From: Ignavibacteria bacterium
Lineage (GTDB): Bacteria > Bacteroidota > Ignavibacteria > Kapaibacteriales > Kapaibacteriaceae
DNA length: 64,000 bases
Direction of reading: 5' to 3'
Assembly (NCBI GenBank): GCA_947495975.1
Contig: CANMBE010000014.1
Coordinates: forward strand, 1-64,000
This document shows positions 1-9,082 of the stretch, one piece after another. Each line of letters starts with the position of its first letter. The stretch's first letter is position 1. The position numbers and the translations under genes are program-made. The notes beneath the pieces are model-generated. The model saw only the letters and a program-made list of their open reading frames with translations, was not told the DNA's origin and did no database searches.

Positions 1-11
1 AAAACAATCAT

Positions 12-127
12 CTTGGTGACGATTGCGCGGGGGTCACACCTCTTCCCATTCCGAACAGAGTAGTTAAGCCCCGTTGCGCCGATGGTACTGCATCTGAACT
101 GGTGTGGCAGAGTAGGTAGTCGCCAGG
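12..127 (+). rRNA. rrf: 5S ribosomal RNA
   Basis: Canonical 5S core (CACACCTCTTCCCATTCCGAACAGAGTAGTTAAGCCCCGTTGCGCCGATGGTACTGC); terminal stem CTTGGTGAC/GTCGCCAGG. Upstream 23S lies outside the window. Confidence 0.95.
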
Positions 128-141
128 TATTCTTTCAAATT

Positions 142-174
142 GCTCCTGTTTGCGCTTGCAGACAGGAGCTCTTT
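142..174 (+). terminator. Intrinsic terminator of the rRNA operon
   Basis: Hairpin GCTCCTGTTTGC-GCTT-GCAGACAGGAGC (12 bp, one GU) followed by TCTTT, just after the 5S. Confidence 0.75.
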
Positions 175-259
175 GCGTTATACGCGGCGCCTACGTTCTG
201 CGCACAATGCTCGATGAAATATTCAGAACCTCTAACACCGTAGTTTTGATAGTTAGAAA

Positions 260-2179
260 ATGCACTGCCTCTTTCTCCTCTTCATTGTTGTCCTTTCCAC
301 TCCAGTTTTCGCTGCTGATAGTGTGCGTGTGGATACAACAAAACGTAGACCCGTTGTAGTAACAGCAGACAAATGGCTTACCGATGCAACAGGTGCAGGC
401 ATGCCCACAATTCAACTGAGCTCAGACATTTTGAACAGGCTGGCTCCTCAGTCTCTCATTGCAGTATTGCCACTCATCCCAGGCGTGTTCGTGCGCGACT
501 ATGGTGGACTTGGTGGGCTGAAGACTTTTTCAATCAGAGGGGGCTCGGCATCACAAGCACTCGTGATGATCGATGAAACACGAATGTCCTCTGCGCAAAA
601 CGGCACTATCGATATTGGTCTGCTACCCGCAAGATTCGTTGAGAACATCAGCGTCATTCGTGGCGGGGTATGCGCACTCTACGGCGCAAACGCAATGACT
701 GGTGCAATGGATGTGCATATGCGCGTTCCAGAGTCAACTTCTGTGCGCACGTTTGCAAGTGGAGGCTCTTTCGATGAATGGCGGTTGGCTCTAGGAGCAT
801 CGGCATCGATTGGTGTGGTGCGGATTGGCGCCGACGTGGAATCTCTTGGCACGTCGGGATCATTCCCCTTTCGCACAGATCAATTTGGCGAGACGTACAC
901 CATCAACCGCAACAACGGCGATGCCAAGTCAACCTCTGGCACGATGCGCGTAGAAGCTGATAACGTGGGATCATTCACGTTCCTTGGTCGAACAACAGAT
1001 CGTGGTGTACCAGGCGCAGTTGTCCAGGGAAACGTGACCAGCGCGCGTGCGAGATTGAGCGACGATGATTTCATTGGACTCCTTCGTATAAAATTATTTA
1101 CGCAGCCTACACACTCACTCTCGCTTGTTGGATCAGCGCGCCATCTAGAGCAACGCTATGCAGACCCTGACGCTACAATCACGGGTCCAGGAGGTATAGA
1201 CGTAACGTATCTACAGCGCGATGTTTCCTTTGGTGTTGTCTCCAAAAGTGTATTCTCAGGAGCACTCAACACCACGCGCATTGATGCGAACTATGCAGAC
1301 TTGAGCGGCGAGTCCATCATAACGGATTCTGGATCTCTTGTTCTGCGCAAGTCCATTGGCATATCAACGGATTGGCAATGGGATGGGGCTTTAGGTTCAC
1401 CGCTAGATATCCGCGTAGCCATTCGTGTTGACGGATTCTCAGATATGGGCTGGGCTGTCTCGCCCCTTCTGGCGATGAAGCTTGCGATTACTGAGACGGT
1501 TGCACTGCGTGCTTCTTGGAGTTATAATTTCCGACCTCCAACGTTTAATGAATTGTATTACCTGAATTATGGAACACGGTCATTGTCACCTGAACGATCG
1601 CAATCGATTGATTTTGGTATTGCAGTTCGACCATGGTCATGGCTTGCTGTTGATGTGGACGTATTTTCCATCATGACCAACAATCTCATTGTATCTGTTC
1701 CCGTGAGCCCCGTTATAACAAGTGCGCAAAATGTAGGCGCTGCACAATCACTCGGAATGGAAATTCTTGCAAGGGGCTCCTGGTTTGATGGACGCCTCAT
1801 TGTGCAATGGTCATACACAATACAGAATGTAACGGATCAGACAGGTCGCGCGAGTATTGATGGCACGATGATCCCATACTCTGTGCCAGAGCTCGCATCA
1901 GTGCTTGTGCAATGGGATGATTCAATATGGACGGGCTCTGTGCAGTGGGCGTATACGGGATATCGCTATGCGCAAGCAGGCGGAGAGCATACATCTCTGC
2001 TGCAACCGTTTGCACTCATTGGCGCACAGATTGGCGTGCACGTCCGTGGACGCAACACGCGCGCCGATGTGCGCCTACAGGTAGACAATGTGCTTGATGA
2101 AGCATACGTTGTGGTGCGTGGCTATCCCATGCCAGGCCGCGTCTTTCGTTTGTCAACATCAATTGTCATTAGTCCATGA
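260..2179 (+). CDS. TonB-dependent outer-membrane receptor (BtuB/CirA-like)
   Basis: 639 aa; signal peptide; plug domain (FSIRGGSASQALVMIDETRMSSAQNG; GGVCALYGANAMTGAMDV); C-terminal beta-barrel strands ending VFRLSTSIVISP. Confidence 0.85.
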   Translation: MHCLFLLFIVVLSTPVFAADSVRVDTTKRRPVVVTADKWLTDATGAGMPTIQLSSDILNRLAPQSLIAVLPLIPGVFVRDYGGLGGLKTFSIRGGSASQALVMIDETRMSSAQNGTIDIGLLPARFVENISVIRGGVCALYGANAMTGAMDVHMRVPESTSVRTFASGGSFDEWRLALGASASIGVVRIGADVESLGTSGSFPFRTDQFGETYTINRNNGDAKSTSGTMRVEADNVGSFTFLGRTTDRGVPGAVVQGNVTSARARLSDDDFIGLLRIKLFTQPTHSLSLVGSARHLEQRYADPDATITGPGGIDVTYLQRDVSFGVVSKSVFSGALNTTRIDANYADLSGESIITDSGSLVLRKSIGISTDWQWDGALGSPLDIRVAIRVDGFSDMGWAVSPLLAMKLAITETVALRASWSYNFRPPTFNELYYLNYGTRSLSPERSQSIDFGIAVRPWSWLAVDVDVFSIMTNNLIVSVPVSPVITSAQNVGAAQSLGMEILARGSWFDGRLIVQWSYTIQNVTDQTGRASIDGTMIPYSVPELASVLVQWDDSIWTGSVQWAYTGYRYAQAGGEHTSLLQPFALIGAQIGVHVRGRNTRADVRLQVDNVLDEAYVVVRGYPMPGRVFRLSTSIVISP

Positions 2180-3021
2180 CGAGGAGTCAGATGTTTTCCA
2201 TCGTTGTTTCGCTCGCAATGTTCGCTGTGTGCGTCACCAACACGAATGCTCAATGGCAAAGAGAGTTGTGTGATACAGTAATGCGTTTCATGCCAGGAAC
2301 GGGACAGACAAATGGTCAAGGTCCTGTGTTCTTTCCAAAGAATATCCTGAGTGGTCCATCGCGCATTGCTACAGAATTTGTTCCCGACACTGATCCGCGC
2401 GAGATCTGTTCCATTGGATTGGGTGGAAGTATTGTGCTCGGCTATCGTGGAGCGTTTATTGTGGATGGACCTGGCGCTGACATTGTAGTGATTGAAAACA
2501 CCTTTCGCTACTCAGCCCAGCGTATCTATGCAGAGCCTGCAATGGTTGAGGTGAGTCGCGACGGAGTTATGTGGAAGGCCTTTCCATTTGATTCCGCTAC
2601 GCTTATTGGCTGCGCCGGTGTTACACCCCTTGGGGATTCCTTTGATCTTTCTTCTGTTGGTGTTGATAGCATTCGATGGATCCGCATTACGGATGTAACA
2701 TCAATAGTGATCAATAATCCTAAACATGTTTATTATGATCCAACGCTGACCGGATTTGACCTAGATGTTGTTGTTGGTCTGCACGTTACTCCCACAGCAT
2801 TCGCGTTGGCATTGACCGACGTTTTTCCAACATCTTCAGTACGGATTGATGCGCCACAGGCATCTACAATTTACGTGTATGACAGTAGAGGTGCTGTGGT
2901 TCTCACAGCAGTCATTGCTGCCGGAGTGCGCATGCTTGATCTCGCCCCCTTGCCATCTGGTGGATATTTTGTTGTGCTTGATGATGGAAGTAGTCGTAGC
3001 ACATTAAAGGTATTGCGATAA
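2176..3021 (+). CDS. Secreted cell-surface protein with T9SS type A-like C-terminal sorting domain
   Basis: Signal peptide; PGTGQTNGQGPVFFPKNI / GLGGSIVLGYRGAFIVDGPGADIVVIENTF family pattern; C-terminal VYDSRGAVVLTAVI..LPSGGYFVVLDDGSSRSTLKVLR. Overlaps the upstream gene by 4 bp. Confidence 0.7.
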   Translation: MTRSQMFSIVVSLAMFAVCVTNTNAQWQRELCDTVMRFMPGTGQTNGQGPVFFPKNILSGPSRIATEFVPDTDPREICSIGLGGSIVLGYRGAFIVDGPGADIVVIENTFRYSAQRIYAEPAMVEVSRDGVMWKAFPFDSATLIGCAGVTPLGDSFDLSSVGVDSIRWIRITDVTSIVINNPKHVYYDPTLTGFDLDVVVGLHVTPTAFALALTDVFPTSSVRIDAPQASTIYVYDSRGAVVLTAVIAAGVRMLDLAPLPSGGYFVVLDDGSSRSTLKVLR

Positions 3022-4085
3022 TGAGAACGATTATCATCCTTGTGGTTGCCTCATTCTGCGTGCGTTGTGTTCCCGTTCCAACTGCGCCTGACCCGTCAAC
3101 CACGCCACTTGTCTCCGGTGGGTTCTTTGTTGTTTGTGAAGGCCTGTGGCGTCAAGACAACGCAACATTGTCCTTTATTACTCCAACGGGTTCAGCCGAG
3201 CGTGATGTTGTTTCTACGCGTAACGTTGGTCTACGTCTTGGTGATACGGGCAGCGACATTCTTGTGCGCGGAGACAGTATCTATGTGTGTGCAAGTACGT
3301 CTGGTACGATTGAAGTGTATCATCGATTAACTGGTATATGGAAGGGGCGAATCCGTTTTGAAAACGGACGCGAGCCATATCGTCTTGTCATTGTAAAAGA
3401 TCACGTTGCTGTTTGTTCTATACGAAACGATGATTGTATTGCAGAGATAGACCTGCGCTTGTTGACCGTTCGTGTGCCTCGTGCGCCCGCTGGACCAGCC
3501 CCAGAAGGCCTCTGTTGTCTCCGCGGTCGCATCTACGTAGCAAACAGTGGTCTTGGTGATCTGCGCCTAAAGGAGACTGGTGCTGGGACTGTTTCCGTGC
3601 TTGATGCAAAAGATCTCCGCGTCGTAAAAACGATTGAAGGCCTACCAAACGCGATGCAGTGCACAGCCGATGCCGTGCGTGGCCTCATCTGGTTTACGTA
3701 CCGTCACCTCGCAACAAAGCCCGATTCTCTCGGCGGCGTTGTTTGTTACGATCCGGCTCTCGATAGTATCATCGATCATCAACGATTTGTATCTCCGAAG
3801 GGGCTTGTCGTAGACCCTACGACGGGTATAATCTATGTTCTCCACCGCGATGGCATCGACTCATTTGACCGCAACACACAGACTCGTCGTACCATAGCAA
3901 CACACAAATCCACTAATGGCAATGATGTGTGGTACTCACTCGGTTGGTGGAAGAGTCAACGAGCGCTGCTCGTTGGCAACGCCCGCACCTACGTCACAGA
4001 TGGAGAAGTGATTGCTCTAGACCTCAACGGCAACGTGAGTTTTAAGGCTGGCGTAGGGCTGAATCCCTCGGCTTTTGCTGATTAG
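3021..4085 (+). CDS. YncE/DUF5074-like beta-propeller surface lipoprotein (BtuG-like)
   Basis: Signal peptide with a Cys lipobox-like region (VVASFCVRCVP); GGFFVVCEGLWRQDNATLSFI; repeated VAN/VVDPTTGIIYVLHRDG propeller blades; start overlaps the preceding stop. Confidence 0.65.
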   Translation: MRTIIILVVASFCVRCVPVPTAPDPSTTPLVSGGFFVVCEGLWRQDNATLSFITPTGSAERDVVSTRNVGLRLGDTGSDILVRGDSIYVCASTSGTIEVYHRLTGIWKGRIRFENGREPYRLVIVKDHVAVCSIRNDDCIAEIDLRLLTVRVPRAPAGPAPEGLCCLRGRIYVANSGLGDLRLKETGAGTVSVLDAKDLRVVKTIEGLPNAMQCTADAVRGLIWFTYRHLATKPDSLGGVVCYDPALDSIIDHQRFVSPKGLVVDPTTGIIYVLHRDGIDSFDRNTQTRRTIATHKSTNGNDVWYSLGWWKSQRALLVGNARTYVTDGEVIALDLNGNVSFKAGVGLNPSAFAD

Positions 4086-4123
4086 TTCATCGGTTAATGA
4101 GTTAGTGCCCAGTAACTCCGTAA

Positions 4124-4453
4124 CTATCCCCCCACCTTATATCCCTCTTCCTCCAACACGTTCTTCATCCTCGCAACGTGGTCTCCTTGCATTTCGATGG
4201 TTTGATCAACGAGTTGACCACCAGCGCCGAGAGTTTTTTTAAAGAGTGTAAGTAGTCTGTTGAGTTCCATGGGATGAGAGAAGAAGCCCCATGCAATGGA
4301 CACGGGTTTACCTCTGCGTTTTTCGACTCGGACGCGGAGACGAAGCACGTTACCATCATGGCCTCTTCGTTTATCGTTGGCCTTGGCAGTGGATGTGTTC
4401 TTATCTGGCTCGGGAATGCCGAGTAGTGCTGCGAGATCTTTTAGGTCGGCCAT
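4124..4453 (-). CDS. SUI1/YciH-family translation initiation factor
   Basis: VRVEKRRGKPVSIAWGFF..LLTLFKKTLGAGGQLVDQTIEMQGDHVARMKNVLEEEGYKVGG. Start moved to internal ATG (MADLKDLAALLG); the long N-terminal extension in the ORF track is not protein-like. Confidence 0.85.
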   Translation of the reverse strand: MADLKDLAALLGIPEPDKNTSTAKANDKRRGHDGNVLRLRVRVEKRRGKPVSIAWGFFSHPMELNRLLTLFKKTLGAGGQLVDQTIEMQGDHVARMKNVLEEEGYKVGG

Positions 4454-4662
4454 TATTGAAAATAGAACATCGTCTGAAGTTGTGGAATAGGGTGGACTAT
4501 TGTTGGATTCTCTAAAAATATCATAATCGGCACGTCTTTGCCAACGAAGTTGGTGCTGATTCCACGAAGAGCAGAGAAGCGATATGAGGATGATTTGAGA
4601 GCAGGTACTGAAACTCGCCACCGATCTACCAGACGAGGTTCTGGATTGTAACGTAGACAACG

Positions 4663-5526
4663 ATGAGTGTGACGGCGAATCTGCTGGCCAAAGAAAAACG
4701 AAGGGCAATGCCACTGACCGTTGCAATGCCTGCCTTGTCATTGTTGTGTGTATCAAAGGCGTTACTGGTAATCTACGAGGCTTCGTGCAGTCCGCTATCC
4801 GTACTTTTGAACAATATCGTGCGAACATGGTTTATCATCTTTGTTGTTTTTCTTGTAACTGCCGCCTATGGGACGGCTGTGATGATCCATATGTTCCTGT
4901 GGAAAAATCACGATGTGTTCTATGCATACACAAGGTCATGGGCCAGGTTTGTTCTTAAAATATCACGGGTGCAGGTTGTAACCGTTGGAACAGATGAGAT
5001 ACGGCCTGAGGAACGCTACGTCTATATTGCCAATCACGCTAGCCTATTCGACATACCTGTTCTAATTGCAGCCGTGCCGGATAACTTTAGGATTATCTAC
5101 AAACGCGAACTACAGAAGATCCCGATCTTCGGATGGTGCATTCGTATGTCGCCGTTTATTGCCATTGACCGTGAGCGTAGCCGAGATGCGGTAGACGTTC
5201 TTGATACTGTGAGCCAAACCATGCGTCAAGGTAGCTCGGTGCTGATTTTTCCTGAAGGCACTCGCAGCGATAGTGGAATTGTAGGCGAGTTTCGGCGTGG
5301 TGCTTTTTCTCTTGCCGCTCGCAGCGGTAGATCCATAATTCCAATTTCCATTGTTGGAACCAGAAATACCCTTCCCAAGAAGACGCGACACATCCAAGGG
5401 GGACTGGTCACTATACATGTAGGAAGCCCCATAACGGTGCCAGAGGTTACAACTCGCGAAGCAGAACGAAATCTCATGGAGCATGTACGTCAGATCATTT
5501 CGAACACCGTAGATTCGTACCTATGA
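4663..5526 (+). CDS. 1-acyl-sn-glycerol-3-phosphate acyltransferase (PlsC family)
   Basis: NHASLFDIPVL (NHxxxxD box), FPEGTRS, N-terminal membrane segment. The exact start is uncertain. Confidence 0.85.
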   Translation: MSVTANLLAKEKRRAMPLTVAMPALSLLCVSKALLVIYEASCSPLSVLLNNIVRTWFIIFVVFLVTAAYGTAVMIHMFLWKNHDVFYAYTRSWARFVLKISRVQVVTVGTDEIRPEERYVYIANHASLFDIPVLIAAVPDNFRIIYKRELQKIPIFGWCIRMSPFIAIDRERSRDAVDVLDTVSQTMRQGSSVLIFPEGTRSDSGIVGEFRRGAFSLAARSGRSIIPISIVGTRNTLPKKTRHIQGGLVTIHVGSPITVPEVTTREAERNLMEHVRQIISNTVDSYL

Positions 5527-5804
5527 ATGCTACTGAAGTCCTTCGAATTGCCGAGTTATCTCGGCTGCACTTTTCCGATGAGGAAGCTGCGGCATTTGCC
5601 GAGCAGTTCTCAAACATTGTTGAATATGTTGGCGCTATCAATGGCATTGACATGCAAAATGTAGAACCGCTCGTGTCGATCAATGATCATGTGAACGTTC
5701 TGCGAGAAGACATCGTGGGCGAGTGCCTTACCACTGAAGAAGCCTTACGAAATGCTTCAAAGAAGGATGAGGCATTTTTTAAAGTGCCGAAAGTACTCGG
5801 ATGA
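5523..5804 (+). CDS. gatC: Asp-tRNA(Asn)/Glu-tRNA(Gln) amidotransferase subunit C
   Basis: 93 aa, VLRIAELSRLHFSDEEAAAFAEQFSNIVEYVGAINGIDMQNVEPLV; 4-bp overlaps with both neighbours. Confidence 0.9.
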   Translation: MNATEVLRIAELSRLHFSDEEAAAFAEQFSNIVEYVGAINGIDMQNVEPLVSINDHVNVLREDIVGECLTTEEALRNASKKDEAFFKVPKVLG

Positions 5805-6550
5805 TAGTTGGAATTATTCCAGCGCGATACGCTTCGTCTCGGCTGCCTGGTAAGCCTCTTATCGATTTAGAAGGCCAGTCGATGATTGAGCGTGTATGGC
5901 GCACAGCGTGTGAGTCATCGGCCATTGACCGCGTGATTATCGCAACAGATAACGAGTGCATTGTTGCAGAAGCACAACGAATTGGCGCGGAGTTCGTGCT
6001 TACATCGCCTGATGAACCTAGCGGAACTGATAGGTGCTACGCTGCAATACGTACTCTCAAACTTTCACCTGATGTTATCGTGAATATCCAAGGTGATGAA
6101 CCACTCTTACACCACAATGTACTGACGGTGTGCATCGATGCGCTGCGATCAACGCGGGCGGATGTTGCTACGCCAATTGCGTTGATCAAGAGCGCGCATG
6201 AACTTACTGATCTAAACGTAGTAAAAGTTGCTCGCGCAGAGAGTGGCAGAGCTTTGTACTTCTCGCGGTCACCAATCCCGCATCATCGTGGTGTTGAGGT
6301 GGCTGATTGGATTGCTGATGTTCCGTATTGGAAGCACATTGGTCTGTATGCGTACACAGCCGATGCATTGCAACGCCATATTCTGCTGCAGCCGTCACCA
6401 CTTGAACGCATAGAGCATCTTGAACAGCTACGGCTGCTTGAGAATGGGGCTCTTATTACGTGTGTAGAAACGCAGTATGATGGTTTGAGTGTTGACACTG
6501 CTGAGGATGCTGAACGCGTGCGCGCGGTGCTGCGTGCGAGTAATCACTAG
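5801..6550 (+). CDS. kdsB: 3-deoxy-manno-octulosonate cytidylyltransferase
   Basis: IPARYASSRLPGKPL, VIIATDNECI, INIQGDEP-like VNIQGDEPLL, HIGLYAY, LEQLRLLENG. Confidence 0.95.
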   Translation: MIVGIIPARYASSRLPGKPLIDLEGQSMIERVWRTACESSAIDRVIIATDNECIVAEAQRIGAEFVLTSPDEPSGTDRCYAAIRTLKLSPDVIVNIQGDEPLLHHNVLTVCIDALRSTRADVATPIALIKSAHELTDLNVVKVARAESGRALYFSRSPIPHHRGVEVADWIADVPYWKHIGLYAYTADALQRHILLQPSPLERIEHLEQLRLLENGALITCVETQYDGLSVDTAEDAERVRAVLRASNH

Positions 6551-6557
6551 GGTTGCG

Positions 6558-7493
6558 CTATAGCAACGATTGCACGGCTGCGTAGGCAGCATCCAAGGAG
6601 ATGGTGGACATGTCATCGCCTGAACCACACGCAAGAACAACGCAATGTTTTGTATAGGGACCCCACCTGCGCGCGCTCATTGATGGCGTAGTAGGATAGA
6701 ACCCAACTACGCCAACACCTAATGCCGCAGCAATGTGCAACACACCGGTTGAGTTGGCGCACAACACACATGATGAAGCAATGAGGTCAATCATGTCATC
6801 GAGTTCAAGTGCCCCGCAGAGATTCTCTGACTCTGGGCATAACGCATGAACCTCATCACAAAGCGCGCGTTCTGCTTCAATGCCAGTAATGACTATGTGC
6901 GCACCGAGTTTGTTGTGTAGCATTTGTGCGAGCAATCCAAACCGCTCTGCCGGCCAGTCACATGCGGATCCGCCCGACCCTGGATGAATGATGATCCATG
7001 GCGGTGAACTCTTTGTTGCAACGTTCTCGAGCCGAGGAGAAACAAGATGTACTGCTGGCTGTGCACCTCCAAAGGCATGCGATATCATTCGCACATTATA
7101 TTCTGCTTCGTGAAAGGCAGCATCGGAGCGGTGCTCTGTTATCCGTGTTGTAAAGAGTGGTGAGTACCACCGAAACCCACTGCCGATTCGCTGCTTCACA
7201 CCCGCACGAACGGCAGCCCATAGCTCTGAGAGCCGTGGACGTGGAAAGAATGCGGCGTCAATTGCATGAGCATGCAGGAGCGCATGCAGCGGTTCATTGT
7301 GCTCGTCTATATACACCACGTTGTCGATGTCGCTTAAATCGTGCACCAGTGGCCGTGCGTATGACCGCGTAATCAGCGTGCGCTGTGCATCAGGAAAACG
7401 CTGACGCAGCACCGAAAACATTGGCAAGGTGAGAACCATATCGCCGAGGCGATCTGTTCTGATGATAGCAATATGGGAAGGGTCTTCTGTCAT
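6558..7493 (-). CDS. Glycosyltransferase family 9 (heptosyltransferase-like)
   Basis: HIAIIRTDRLGDMVLTLPMFSVLRQRFP; IIHPGSGGSACDWPAERF; VLCANSTGVLHIAAALGVGVVGFYP. Start set at MTEDPSHIAII because a 13-bp hairpin occupies the region upstream. Confidence 0.85.
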   Translation of the reverse strand: MTEDPSHIAIIRTDRLGDMVLTLPMFSVLRQRFPDAQRTLITRSYARPLVHDLSDIDNVVYIDEHNEPLHALLHAHAIDAAFFPRPRLSELWAAVRAGVKQRIGSGFRWYSPLFTTRITEHRSDAAFHEAEYNVRMISHAFGGAQPAVHLVSPRLENVATKSSPPWIIIHPGSGGSACDWPAERFGLLAQMLHNKLGAHIVITGIEAERALCDEVHALCPESENLCGALELDDMIDLIASSCVLCANSTGVLHIAAALGVGVVGFYPTTPSMSARRWGPYTKHCVVLACGSGDDMSTISLDAAYAAVQSLL

Positions 7494-7500
7494 ACAAGAA

Positions 7501-7529
7501 CGGGCATCGTCAGTTGCTGACGATGCCCG
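7501..7529 (-). terminator. Intergenic perfect hairpin (terminator/attenuator candidate)
   Basis: CGGGCATCGTCAG-TTG-CTGACGATGCCCG, 13 bp perfect stem between the 7554..8027 gene and the GT9 start. Confidence 0.55.
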
Positions 7530-7553
7530 CCTGGATATACTTTTCATCGTTGA

Positions 7554-8027
7554 TCAGAAGAACCACTCAACACCGATGGCCGGTGTGGCAATTCCGAAAG
7601 TAACGTATTGTGTGCTTGGGCTAAAGGGAACTTTCAACACTGCGATTTGTGCAAACACTCCAAAATGGTCAGTAATGAAATACTCAGCACCGCCACCAAA
7701 TGTGAGTCCGGTGGTTGAAGAACCCGATACCGTGTTCGACGTAAGAAACAGTTGGCCGATCAAAAATGGCTTGAGTTCCTTTGATCCCTTAAAAAGATAC
7801 TTTCCATAGGGTGCAAATGTGATTTGTGTATTAGCGTCAGAAATGAGGAGCCCAAACTGTGTTCCTACATGGAATGCCGGATCGATGGCATAAACCACAT
7901 GACCACCAATATCATACCAGCCAATGGATGCGCCCACACCTAATTGCCCACTAGGGCTCTGGGCAGAGACCATTGTGGCACCTGACACCATAACGAAAGC
8001 GAAAAGAACAAGGAAAAGATTCTTCAC
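7554..8027 (-). CDS. Outer-membrane beta-barrel protein
   Basis: GTG start preceded by GGAG; signal peptide VKNLFLVLFAFVMVSGATMVSAQ; alternating hydrophobic strands, C-terminal aromatic WFF. Confidence 0.65.
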   Translation of the reverse strand: MKNLFLVLFAFVMVSGATMVSAQSPSGQLGVGASIGWYDIGGHVVYAIDPAFHVGTQFGLLISDANTQITFAPYGKYLFKGSKELKPFLIGQLFLTSNTVSGSSTTGLTFGGGAEYFITDHFGVFAQIAVLKVPFSPSTQYVTFGIATPAIGVEWFF

Positions 8028-8103
8028 GTTGAGCTCCAAACAATGGTTGATGATTCTTGCCGTCCAAATATACCGAGTTAACTTCGTTGCAAGAATATAC
8101 ACT

Positions 8104-9081
8104 ATGCCCTACAACATCACAGTACACCCCTACACATTTGAAGATCGCCCGGAATGGGACGCCTTTGTTGAGCGCTCTAATAACGGGACGATGTTTCATC
8201 TACACCGCTTTTTGGACTATCATCCAGGAGGGAAGTGGAATTGGCATCATCTCATGTTCCGGGATGGAAATCGCCTTGTTGGTGTATTGCCCGGAGGGAT
8301 CAACAAGGAAGGGGCATATTGGTCTCCCACAGGAGCGTCGTACGGATCTATTTGCACGCAAGACATCTCCTTCGAACTAACCCTTGCTATTGTAGATGCA
8401 TTCATTGCCTATTGCAAGTCCATCGGGGTGCGCAACGCGTACTTAATCCCTGCGCCCCTCATCTATACACACAACTACAGTCAGCATCATGAATACGCAA
8501 TGCTGTACCGCAAGGCCAGCTTTGAATTGCATTACATCTCGCATGCTATTGAACTAAAACATGGCGCCGATTTTGAAAAACACTTTGACGCAACTGCACG
8601 CAAGAGTGTTCACAAGATTCTGCGGGAAGGAAACATCACAATTCGCGAGAGTGATGACTACGCTACGTTTCACGAGATACTGTTGGAGAATAAGGCTCGT
8701 CATGGCGTGTCGCCCACACACACGTTGTTGGATCTTTTAAAGCTACGCGAATTAGTGCCCGACAAAATGAGATTGAACATGGTGTACCTTGGCGAAGAAC
8801 CTATTGCAGGATCGCTCCTCTTTCTTGCAAATCCAAAGGTTGTTTTGTGCTTTTACAACATGCTTCGTTATGAATACGAGCACGTACGTCCAATCTATCT
8901 CGTGATGCACGAAACGTGCCGGTGGGCTGTGGAAAATGGCTATGGATGGGTTGATATTGGCGTGTCACAAGACACAACCGTGCCCGATCCTATGACGCCC
9001 TCTATTGGATTGATCAACTTTAAGGAGCGCTTTGATGCGCGCGGAATATTGAGGAGTACCTACCATCTCAGCATTGAATAA
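8104..9081 (+). CDS. FemAB/GNAT-like peptidoglycan or polysaccharide acyltransferase
   Basis: MPYNITVHPYTFEDRPEWDAFVERSNNGTMFH; GVLPGGI; SVHKILREGNITIRES; FYNMLRYEYEHVRPIYLVMHE..YGWVDIG. Start moved to ATG 8104. Confidence 0.75.
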   Translation: MPYNITVHPYTFEDRPEWDAFVERSNNGTMFHLHRFLDYHPGGKWNWHHLMFRDGNRLVGVLPGGINKEGAYWSPTGASYGSICTQDISFELTLAIVDAFIAYCKSIGVRNAYLIPAPLIYTHNYSQHHEYAMLYRKASFELHYISHAIELKHGADFEKHFDATARKSVHKILREGNITIRESDDYATFHEILLENKARHGVSPTHTLLDLLKLRELVPDKMRLNMVYLGEEPIAGSLLFLANPKVVLCFYNMLRYEYEHVRPIYLVMHETCRWAVENGYGWVDIGVSQDTTVPDPMTPSIGLINFKERFDARGILRSTYHLSIE

Positions 9082-9082
9082 C

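Noticed and set aside
170-260. Cobalamin riboswitch upstream of the BtuB-like receptor
   Set aside because: Only about 85 bp available and no recognisable B12-box; too short for the known fold.
191-415. Numerous short antisense or alternative-frame ORFs in the track (for example 191..415, 654..863, 14478..14738, 57665..57937)
   Set aside because: They lie opposite or inside well-supported genes, lack ribosome-binding context and have non-protein-like composition.
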